NCBI GenBank assembly: GCA_947589145.1
Contig: CANQCB010000045.1
Span: 1 to 11,182 of the forward strand
Direction of reading: 5' to 3'
DNA length: 11,182 bases
From: an uncultured Clostridia bacterium
GTDB lineage: Bacteria > Bacillota > Clostridia > Christensenellales > Pumilibacteraceae
Each line of letters begins with the position of its first letter. Position 1 is the first letter of the stretch. A program made the position numbers and the translations under genes. Shown here one piece after another: positions 6,071 through 11,182 of the stretch. Under the pieces are notes generated by a model, which was given only the letters and a program-made list of their open reading frames with translations, was not told the origin of the DNA and did no database searches.

Positions 6071-7042
6071 ATGAAAAAGACAAAATTGATTGCTACAAGC
6101 ATAATTTTAACAATAATGTTGTTTGTGGCAATGTTTACGGGATACTCGTTCACGAATAGAGCGCAAGCGGCGACAGTACAGGAAGCAGTTGTATCGAAAG
6201 AATATAATGAAAGCTTGCAATATGATCAAATGCTTGCGAGTAACAATAGAATTCCGTCGCTTAATGAAAATTTCGAAGATGATGAAATTACGATAATACT
6301 TGACGGCGAACATAGTGGGACAAGTGTTGGCAGTAGTTATTACGATTTTGATGAAATATTGCGTGAGCTTGGAAAAGTTAAGAATTTAGATGTTAATTCG
6401 ATTGAACCGCTATTTGATATTGACGCAAAAGGAGAAACATCGTCTACTTACCGTAGAATGTACAATATAAAACTTGAGACTACTGGAAAAGACAAAGTTA
6501 TAGAAGTCATAGAGGATTTACAATCGTTGGATATGATATTATCTGCAGAGCCTCAATATGATTATGAGGTTGTGAGCACGGATTCTTATTCCGATACCTA
6601 TTATGGTAGACAATGGGGATTGACTGGGACTTATGGAATAGATGTAGAAAGTGCGTGGAAAATTGCAGACGGTAGCGGAGTTCGTGTGGGAATATTCGAA
6701 AAAGGCATTGATACAAATCATCCTGATTTGGCTGGACGTATTGCTGGTAGTAATTTTACAGTTGCCGCGGGGACTGATTTATCTCACGGAACGCATGTGG
6801 GAGGGATTATTTCCGCTATAAAAAATAATGGGCAAGGGGTTGCTGGAGTGTCTGCGGCAGATTTGTATCTGCTTGACAGAAATAGTCCGAATTTTGCCTC
6901 CAGCTTAAGTTATGCGGCAGAACATAATATAAAAATAATAAATGCGAGTTTCCAGTATTTGAGAGCAGACGGAAAAATGCTCCGGCAAGTAATGCGCATA
7001 AACAAGCCATTGAGAATTATGGAGAGGCTGGTGGCTTATTGA
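6071..7042 (+). CDS. subtilisin-like (S8) protease, N-terminal fragment ending at a frameshift
   Basis: This is the first part of a secreted S8 serine protease. Residues 1-33 form a Sec signal peptide with AQA cleavage site. Residues about 34-180 form a propeptide-like region, and the catalytic domain begins near 185. The His motif HGTHVGG (His239) and substrate-side IDTNHPDL are present. The residue aligned with the catalytic Asp (the VIDTGID position) is Glu210 in GIFEKGID. The reading is family-like through INASFQYLRADGK (290-302). It then switches to a short unrelated tail that stops at 7040-7042. Shifting the frame by one base at the A-run 6973-6977 continues the protease into the next entry. 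This fragment lacks the oxyanion Asn and the nucleophile Ser, so alone it cannot be an active protease. Base composition is AT-rich, unlike the upstream genes. The Shine-Dalgarno is weak (GGCGG near 6057-6061). Confidence 0.8.
   Translation: MKKTKLIATSIILTIMLFVAMFTGYSFTNRAQAATVQEAVVSKEYNESLQYDQMLASNNRIPSLNENFEDDEITIILDGEHSGTSVGSSYYDFDEILRELGKVKNLDVNSIEPLFDIDAKGETSSTYRRMYNIKLETTGKDKVIEVIEDLQSLDMILSAEPQYDYEVVSTDSYSDTYYGRQWGLTGTYGIDVESAWKIADGSGVRVGIFEKGIDTNHPDLAGRIAGSNFTVAAGTDLSHGTHVGGIISAIKNNGQGVAGVSAADLYLLDRNSPNFASSLSYAAEHNIKIINASFQYLRADGKMLRQVMRINKPLRIMERLVAY
6973..6977 (+). other. probable one-base frameshift in an A-run within the S8 protease gene
   Basis: Five A lie between GG and TG. The family-like reading in the first frame ends at Lys302 (6974-6976). 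The other frame continues from 6976 with NAPASNAHKQAIENYGEAGG and then the conserved SAGN oxyanion motif. A six-A run would join the two halves into one 1039-residue frame. Either one A was lost in the genome or it was miscalled in the sequence. Confidence 0.75.
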
Positions 7043-9189
7043 TTTGTTCAGCTGGAAACGATAACTTGAATACGGATATTGATTACCATTATCCGTCGGG
7101 ATATGGAGACAGGCGGTTATTCCCCGAAATAGATAATGTTATTTCTGTCGGGTCGATAAGTCGCAATGGTACTCGAAGTTATTTTTCAAATTATGGCGAG
7201 AACTCCGTAAATATTTATGCTCCAGGCGAAGATATTTATAGCACATTACCCAATGACAAATATGGTAATAAGAGTGGCACTTCAATGGCCGCACCTTTTG
7301 TGACGGGCACAGCTGCATTGTTATTGTCACATGACCATAACTTAACCGCTTCTGAAATCAAGAATATTATTTTTGACAGCGCAAACGAGTTGAATATAGA
7401 GGGAGTAAAAGCAAAAGTACTTAATGCCGGTAATGCGTTAAATAATTATTTTAATCCTAATCGACTTGTGTTAAAAAATAAAGGATATGTTTCTGATAAT
7501 GGTGGCGGATGGAATATACAAGTAACGAACAATAATAATTCACAAATAAAAGTTATTTATAACTCAAAAATGTGCTATGGCGGCGATGCTCAAAATTGGA
7601 CAGGTCTTACTGATATCGTTTATTTTGATCTTGCCGCAGGGTCATCTAAAACTGCATTTGTTGCGAGCAATTATTCGGCAACGCATGTAGCATTTAGCTT
7701 TATTTCCGGTGGGACAAGATATATAACCTATGCTAATGAACTTATCGATAACACAAAGTGGCTTACTCCACATTCATCAGCAGTCGCACACCAATCTTAT
7801 TCAAAGAACAATATGGGTGTTAGTATAATCGGGAAGAACGGAGATAAATGGATTATTGAACTCACCAATAACACAGGAGTTTCACGTGATTTTTATTATA
7901 ATTCTAAAATGTGCTACGCAGGCGATGCGCAAAATTGGACAGGTCTATCCGATATTACTAAAACAGGCACTATTTCGAATAAGGGAAGCACCATATTTCA
8001 AATAGGCGGAAATGCTTCTGCAACGAGTATCGCTATTTCATATATAAGCGGGAACACAAGATACATATTTTACGCAAATGAATTGAATAATAATAAGTGC
8101 ACTATGACAAGTTATGCAAGCACCAAATCTTATCGTAGTTACTCGCAGAATGGAATAACGGTCAGTATTGCAGGTAAAAACGGAAATACGTGGTTGATAG
8201 AACTTACAAATAATACTGGCGCAAGTCGAACATTTGATTATAATGAGAAACTTTGTTATGCTGGCGATGCGGAAAAGTGGACAAACCTTTCAGACGTTAA
8301 GAGCATTTCACTTGCTGATGGTCAAACGACATCTACCCCATTAAAAATAACTGAAAATTATTCAGCTACATCAATAGCAATAAGTTACATGGAAGGAGTT
8401 AATCGGAAAATTTTGTACGCAAACAATTTGAACGTAGATGGGACTATGTCATCTTTTTCCAGTACGATAGATACGACAGCTCCTCCTGAGTCAGGATGTA
8501 TCACTTCTGGAACAATGATTACGCTTGCTGATGGGACACAGAAAGCCGTTGAGAATTTGTCTGGTAATGAAATGTTGCTTGTTTGGAATATGGAAACTGG
8601 TACTTTCGATAGCGCGCCAATTGTATTTGTAGACTTTGATCAAACTGGACACTATGATGTGATTGAGCTTGTCTTTTCAGATGGCACTTTTGTAGATGTA
8701 ATATCGGAACATGCGTTCTGGGATATAGATCTTAACAAGTACGTATATCTTGACGAGAATGCGGATGATTATATTGGACATCGATTTAGAAAATCCATAT
8801 ATGACGCTGATAGTGGTTACCAGTGGAAAGAAGTCGAACTCTGTAATGTTACGATAGACACAAAAATTATTGAGGCTTATAGTCCTGTAACATATCAGCA
8901 TTTGTGTTATTTCGTCAATGGAATGCTATCAATGCCAGGTGGAATCAGCGGGCTTATAAATATTTTTGATGTCGATCCTGCTACTTTTACGATTGATAAA
9001 AACGCGAAAGAAGCAGATATATCGCAGTATGGATTGTTTACTTATGAGGAGTTTTATGAAATGTTCCCTGTTCCAAAAACAATTTTCAACGCTTTTAATG
9101 GGCAATATCTTAAAATTGCAATTCAAAAGGGATATATAACATATCAGCAGATAGGCAATCTTATAAATCGATATGCGGAATTCTTCTAA
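7039..9189 (+). CDS. S8 protease, C-terminal fragment: catalytic Ser half, three repeats, Hint domain
   Basis: This is the continuation of the protease in the shifted frame. The formal start is a TTG overlapping the upstream stop by 4 nt, but it has no signal peptide or RBS of its own and family sequence extends upstream to about 6976. It is best read as part of one protein. In fragment numbering, the oxyanion Asn is Asn7 (CSAGND) and the nucleophile is Ser82 in GTSMAAPFVTG. The catalytic domain ends near residue 138. Three repeats follow, with the conserved Trp spaced 113 and 114 residues apart (Trp158, 271, 385). A Hint domain starts at Cys487 (CITSGTMITLADG), includes SEHAFWD (556-562) and HLCYFVNGMLS (621-631), and is followed by a tail of about 85 residues. 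Full length corrected for the shift is 1039 residues, probably extracellular. The gene is AT-rich against its surroundings, suggesting acquisition by transfer. It ends just before a strong terminator. Confidence 0.82.
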   Translation: MICSAGNDNLNTDIDYHYPSGYGDRRLFPEIDNVISVGSISRNGTRSYFSNYGENSVNIYAPGEDIYSTLPNDKYGNKSGTSMAAPFVTGTAALLLSHDHNLTASEIKNIIFDSANELNIEGVKAKVLNAGNALNNYFNPNRLVLKNKGYVSDNGGGWNIQVTNNNNSQIKVIYNSKMCYGGDAQNWTGLTDIVYFDLAAGSSKTAFVASNYSATHVAFSFISGGTRYITYANELIDNTKWLTPHSSAVAHQSYSKNNMGVSIIGKNGDKWIIELTNNTGVSRDFYYNSKMCYAGDAQNWTGLSDITKTGTISNKGSTIFQIGGNASATSIAISYISGNTRYIFYANELNNNKCTMTSYASTKSYRSYSQNGITVSIAGKNGNTWLIELTNNTGASRTFDYNEKLCYAGDAEKWTNLSDVKSISLADGQTTSTPLKITENYSATSIAISYMEGVNRKILYANNLNVDGTMSSFSSTIDTTAPPESGCITSGTMITLADGTQKAVENLSGNEMLLVWNMETGTFDSAPIVFVDFDQTGHYDVIELVFSDGTFVDVISEHAFWDIDLNKYVYLDENADDYIGHRFRKSIYDADSGYQWKEVELCNVTIDTKIIEAYSPVTYQHLCYFVNGMLSMPGGISGLINIFDVDPATFTIDKNAKEADISQYGLFTYEEFYEMFPVPKTIFNAFNGQYLKIAIQKGYITYQQIGNLINRYAEFF
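7456..7794 (+). repeat. protein repeat unit 1 of the S8-Hint protease
   Basis: First of three units of about 113 residues. Shared landmarks are a W-I-x-x-T-N-N start, YNSKMCYGGDAQNWTGLTD, SATHVAFSFISG and a closing RYITYANEL. It is the most divergent of the three. The family is not recognised; a beta-rich adhesion or ligand-binding module is plausible. Confidence 0.75.
7795..8136 (+). repeat. protein repeat unit 2 of the S8-Hint protease
   Basis: Second unit, with SIIGKNGDKWIIELTNNTG, YNSKMCYAGDAQNWTGLSD, SATSIAISYISG and RYIFYANELN. It is closest to unit 3 in the N-terminal part and to unit 1 in the CY-GDAQNWTGL core. There is one conserved Cys per unit. Confidence 0.8.
8137..8439 (+). repeat. 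protein repeat unit 3 of the S8-Hint protease
   Basis: Third unit, with SIAGKNGNTWLIELTNNTG, YNEKLCYAGDAEKWTNLSD, SATSIAISYMEG and KILYANNLN. It ends shortly before a Ser/Thr/Pro linker (about 8440-8496) that leads into the Hint domain. Confidence 0.8.
8497..8937 (+). other. Hint (intein/hedgehog-type) autoprocessing domain coding region
   Basis: The domain begins at a Cys directly after PPESG, as Hint domains do: CITSGTMITLADGTQKAVENL resembles intein block A. The block-B-like region is DGTFVDVISEHAFWD, with its His codon at 8710-8712. The end block is VTYQHLCYFVNGMLS, with its His codon at 8899-8901. No Asn-Cys/Ser splice junction follows, so thioester-driven cleavage at the Cys is more likely than splicing. 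Related Hint domains in secreted proteins cut off or remodel the C-terminal part. Confidence 0.75.
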
Positions 9190-9225
9190 AAACTGGCCAC
9201 GCACAAAAACGCGATGTTGCGACTT

Positions 9226-9265
9226 AAACAAAATACCGTCTGAATGTTCGGACGGTATTTTGTTT
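9226..9265. terminator. bidirectional rho-independent terminator between convergent genes
   Basis: A perfect 15-bp inverted repeat, AAACAAAATACCGTC (9226-9240) and its complement (9251-9265), encloses a 10-nt loop whose ends can pair further. The A-rich left arm and T-rich right arm give a U-tract on both strands. It would terminate the protease transcript rightward and the ABC exporter transcript leftward. Confidence 0.92.
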
Positions 9266-9325
9266 ATAGCGGGGGTTTAAGACAGTATACGTCGCAGAGG
9301 CTGTCGCATATATCCGCGTATGTGC

Positions 9326-9333
9326 GGGGGGGG
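9326..9333. repeat. G8 homopolymer just past the ABC transporter stop
   Basis: Eight consecutive G sit 4 nt outside the ABC ATPase stop codon (C8 on the coding strand). It is the third intergenic G-run in the window, with 2998-3006 and 5330-5336. No promoter elements flank it, and its role is unknown. Confidence 0.6.
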
Positions 9334-9337
9334 TGCG

Positions 9338-10129
9338 TTATGTCTTGGTGACGTTGAGTTTCTGGTAGGGAGTTTCGCCCGCTTTGGACTTTTGCAGGGA
9401 GTCGGCTTCATATGCCGAGCAGACTTCGGCGGCGTCGCCGTACATTTTCATTTTGCCGTGGTCGAGCCACAGCACCTTGGTGCACATATCGCGTATCATG
9501 CTCATCGAGTGGGAAACGAGTATGAACGTCGTCCCCTTGGACTTTATCTCGGCGATTTTCTTTCCGCACTTGCGCGCATAAGCAGCGTCGCCCGTCGAGA
9601 GCACTTCGTCGGTAAGCATAATATCGGGTTGAACGTCCACGGCAATGGCGAACGCGAGACGGGAGCGCATTCCCGAGGAATAGTTCTTTATGGGGACGTT
9701 TATAAATTCCCCGAGTTCGGAGAAGGCGACGATTTCGTCATACTTCTCGTCGATCTGTTTTTTGCTCAGCCCCATATATGCGCCGGACAGATATATATTG
9801 TTTCTTCCCGTTTCTTCGGAGTCGAAGCCGGTGCCGAGAGAGAGGAGAGTGGAAATGCCGTTAATTTCCACGCTACCCGTCGTCGGTTGGAGAATTTCGG
9901 CTATTACTTTGAGCAAGGTGGACTTGCCCGCGCCGTTATGTCCGATAATACCCAACGATTCTCCGCGGCAGACTTTGAGCGAAATATTATCCAGCGCGTT
10001 GAACATGCGGTAATGGAGTTTGCGCTTAAACAAACGCACGACGTATTCCTTGATGGAATTGACCTTTTCCGTGGGGAAACGGTATTGCACGCTCACGTTT
10101 TTGAGTTCGATCAATACTTCTTTGTCCAT
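9338..10129 (-). CDS. ABC transporter ATPase for cell-surface polysaccharide or teichoic acid export (TagH/Wzt type)
   Basis: This is the nucleotide-binding subunit of an ABC-2 exporter that moves lipid-linked glycan or teichoic acid across the membrane. The 263 residues show the family's N-terminal extension (ELKNVSVQYRF and the VRLFKRK region before the core). They also show Walker A GHNGAGKST (63-71), the TagH/Wzt-type TLLSLGTGFDSEETGRNNIYL segment (94-114), ABC signature YSSGMRSRLAFA (150-161), Walker B with catalytic Glu DIMLTDEVLSTGD (169-181), and the switch His207. There is no long C-terminal carbohydrate-binding domain, so it is a short Wzt/TagH form. A GGGGGA Shine-Dalgarno precedes the ATG, and the permease stop lies 9 nt upstream, making a two-gene operon. 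The transported glycan is unknown because no glycosyltransferases are in the window. Confidence 0.93.
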   Translation of the reverse strand: MDKEVLIELKNVSVQYRFPTEKVNSIKEYVVRLFKRKLHYRMFNALDNISLKVCRGESLGIIGHNGAGKSTLLKVIAEILQPTTGSVEINGISTLLSLGTGFDSEETGRNNIYLSGAYMGLSKKQIDEKYDEIVAFSELGEFINVPIKNYSSGMRSRLAFAIAVDVQPDIMLTDEVLSTGDAAYARKCGKKIAEIKSKGTTFILVSHSMSMIRDMCTKVLWLDHGKMKMYGDAAEVCSAYEADSLQKSKAGETPYQKLNVTKT

Positions 10130-10138
10130 GTTTCCCCC

Positions 10139-10948
10139 TTACAGATATAGTACGAACTTGCGTTTAAGCGACTTGAAAACAAGCGTGCCGAGCGCATACG
10201 CCGCGATCGCCCAACCGATAATATACAAAAATTGATCCGCCCCCGGGATTCCCCCCGGAATGCCGCCCTGTCCGATTATGGTACGGAAAAAGCCCACGTA
10301 TTGCGTCATGGGATTGAGGTTGATTATGGCAACCACGGCATCCGGGAAGCCCGTCGTCTTATAGAACATCGGGGTGAGATACCGCCAAAGTATCATGAAC
10401 ACGCCGTAAATATGCTCGATATCGCGGAAGAAAACATAGACGGCGGAGAGGAGCAGCGACACGCCGTATGAGAATACGACGAGGCAGGGCAGCCACACGA
10501 TGACGAAAATAATCGTCCAATTTATATAATACCCGCCCACGAAGATCATGGTAAAGAGCATTATAATGATAAGCGCAATGGCGGAGAACAGGAAGTTGAC
10601 GAGGGAGGACAGCGTTTTTGCGAGGGGGATGACCTCGTAACTTAATTTCGTACTGTTGAGCAGCCCCGTACCGTTGACGATGCTTTTAAGAGAGGTGAGC
10701 GTCGCCTCGCTGAGCACGTTGAACGCTATGGACGCGGAGAGAAGATAGAGGTGGTAAGTCGGGTCGTCCCTGCCGAAAAACTGTCCGAATATAAACCATA
10801 AAACGAGCATTTCGAGAATGGGGCGAAGAACCGTCCACAACACGCCGAGAAAGGAATTTCTGTATTTGAAACGGACGTTTTGCTTTACCATCGAAGTCAA
10901 AACATAAAAATTCTTTTTTCGTTCTTTTTTCTTTTTTTCGGATATCAT
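10139..10948 (-). CDS. ABC-2 type permease for polysaccharide or teichoic acid export (TagG/Wzm type)
   Basis: This is the membrane subunit partnering the downstream ATPase. From the chosen ATG it is 269 residues, with about six transmembrane segments. It has the family's cytoplasmic N-terminal lead VKQNVRFKYRNSFLGVLW, an amphipathic entry before the first membrane helix, and the characteristic VFFRDIEHIYGVFMILWRYL with LTPMFY. The extreme N-terminus is a Lys/Arg cluster (EKKKKERKK), probably membrane-surface or partner contact. A Gly/Ile/Pro duplication (GGIPGGIPGAD) lies in the loop before the last helix. The frame stays open up to 11167, but the start at 10948 is chosen because AGGAG lies 7 nt upstream, the protein then has normal family length, and a good promoter ends just before it. 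Confidence 0.92.
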   Translation of the reverse strand: MISEKKKKERKKNFYVLTSMVKQNVRFKYRNSFLGVLWTVLRPILEMLVLWFIFGQFFGRDDPTYHLYLLSASIAFNVLSEATLTSLKSIVNGTGLLNSTKLSYEVIPLAKTLSSLVNFLFSAIALIIIMLFTMIFVGGYYINWTIIFVIVWLPCLVVFSYGVSLLLSAVYVFFRDIEHIYGVFMILWRYLTPMFYKTTGFPDAVVAIINLNPMTQYVGFFRTIIGQGGIPGGIPGADQFLYIIGWAIAAYALGTLVFKSLKRKFVLYL

Positions 10949-10967
10949 CCCTAATCTCCTATGATAA

Positions 10968-10996
10968 ATAATAGCAAGAAAAGGTTTCGTCGTCAA
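10968..10996 (-). promoter_or_regulatory. promoter of the ABC exporter operon
   Basis: On the minus strand, TTGACG (10996-10991), a 17-bp spacer and TATTAT (10973-10968) make a near-consensus sigma-A promoter, with a TG one base ahead of the -10 (extended -10). Transcription should start near 10961, leaving only a short leader that contains the AGGAG ribosome binding site before the permease ATG. Confidence 0.75.
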
Positions 10997-11005
10997 GCAA
11001 ATCGG

Positions 11006-11034
11006 TTGCGAGAGCGCGGAAATTATGTTATAAT
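11006..11034 (+). promoter_or_regulatory. promoter of the decarboxylase gene, extended -10
   Basis: TTGCGA (11006-11011), a 17-bp spacer and a perfect TATAAT (11029-11034), preceded by TGT for an extended -10. The expected start point, about 11041, is only a few bases before the ATG at 11045. The -35 lies 9 bp from the -35 of the oppositely directed exporter promoter. Confidence 0.8.
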
Positions 11035-11044
11035 ACATACAAGT

Positions 11045-11182
11045 ATGACCATAACCGAGTACATACAAACGTATGCGCCTCGTTTCAGAGGACACACTCC
11101 GGGGCACAAAGGCAGCCTCGACAGCCGCGACATAACCGAAATAGCGGGCGAGTTTCCCGAGGCGCAACTTGCCGAAAGTCAG
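11045..11182 (+). CDS. Orn/Lys/Arg decarboxylase family protein, N-terminal fragment (runs off window)
   Basis: Forty-six codons are visible and the frame is open to the window end. The residues RFRGHTPGHKG (13-23) followed by RDITEI (28-33) are the hallmark N-terminal segment of the PLP-dependent ornithine/lysine/arginine decarboxylase family, which reads PGHKG then D-I-T-E. Firmicute members are typically around 450-490 residues and make polyamine precursors such as agmatine, cadaverine or putrescine; which one cannot be told from this stub. The PLP-binding Lys lies beyond the window. The start is set by the strong promoter immediately upstream. No Shine-Dalgarno is visible between promoter and ATG, so translation may begin on a nearly leaderless mRNA. 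It is transcribed away from the ABC exporter. Confidence 0.8.
   Translation, partial: MTITEYIQTYAPRFRGHTPGHKGSLDSRDITEIAGEFPEAQLAESQ

Noticed and set aside
6966..6985. Programmed -1 ribosomal frameshift joining the two protease halves
   Set aside because: The site reads A AAA ATG in the zero frame. A canonical heptamer would need A AAA AAN. No downstream stem-loop is evident, and S8 proteases are not known to use this mechanism. A lost or miscalled A is simpler.
7039..9189. C-terminal fragment as an independent protein restarted at the TTGA overlap
   Set aside because: The TTG lies inside the conserved S8 core (between GGEAGG-type sequence and SAGN) and has no RBS or signal peptide. Family sequence extends upstream in the same frame to about 6976.
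6053..9225. Mobile element or integron-like insertion carrying the AT-rich gene
   Set aside because: No terminal inverted repeats, target-site duplication, attachment-site-like repeats, transposase or integrase could be seen.
9320..10150. Open frame on the plus strand opposite the ABC ATPase
   Set aside because: The minus-strand ATPase has every catalytic motif. The antisense frame has no family features and overlaps the gene completely.
10949..11167. N-terminal extension of the permease to 11167
   Set aside because: It would run through both promoters and overlap the decarboxylase start, and the added residues are not family-like. The ATG at 10948 has its own Shine-Dalgarno.
1..11182. CRISPR array, tRNA or rRNA genes
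   Set aside because: I saw no regularly spaced short repeats, and no tRNA-like or rRNA-like segments on either strand. This was by eye, without a covariance search.

Overview
The window looks like a contig fragment from an anaerobic, gut-type Firmicute, most likely an uncultured Clostridia-class organism. The evidence is the gene families (TrkH, tandem DegV proteins, TsaD, a TagGH/Wzm-Wzt type exporter, an Orn/Lys/Arg decarboxylase start), strong AGGAGG-type ribosome binding sites and sigma-A type promoters. The lineage is inference; there is no rRNA or other marker to fix it. Most genes are moderately GC-rich (33 G+C in the 60 bases at 4321-4380). One gene, at 6071-9189, is strikingly AT-rich (17 of 60 at 7501-7560, 23 of 60 at 8101-8160).

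Layout. 1-1996 (+): the 3' part of a TrkH potassium transporter followed 2 nt later by an alpha/beta hydrolase. 2073-5292 (+): two tandem DegV fatty-acid-binding paralogues, then tsaD (tRNA t6A synthesis) and a small basic protein of unknown function. 5293-6052 (+): an intergenic region with a consensus -35 and a G-tract in the putative promoter spacer, leading to a small lipoprotein. 6071-9189 (+): a secreted subtilisin-like (S8) protease of about 1039 residues, split by a one-base frameshift. Its order is signal peptide, propeptide, S8 domain, three ~113-residue repeats, a Hint (intein/hedgehog-like) autoprocessing domain and a C-terminal tail. A perfect 15-bp bidirectional terminator (9226-9265) separates it from an oppositely oriented two-gene ABC polysaccharide exporter (ATPase 9338-10129, permease 10139-10948). 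Beyond a compact divergent promoter region, the first 46 codons of an Orn/Lys/Arg decarboxylase begin at 11045 (+).

The housekeeping genes (transport, lipid binding, tRNA modification, envelope glycan export) are ordinary. The unusual part is 5300-9190. A possibly phase-variable promoter sits in front of a lipoprotein that weakly resembles PrcB, the lipoprotein partner of a spirochaete S8 protease. Next to it is the compositionally foreign S8-repeat-Hint protease, which carries Glu in place of the catalytic Asp and is interrupted by a frameshift. This could be a regulated surface-protease system in decay, or an intact one with a sequencing error in an A-run.
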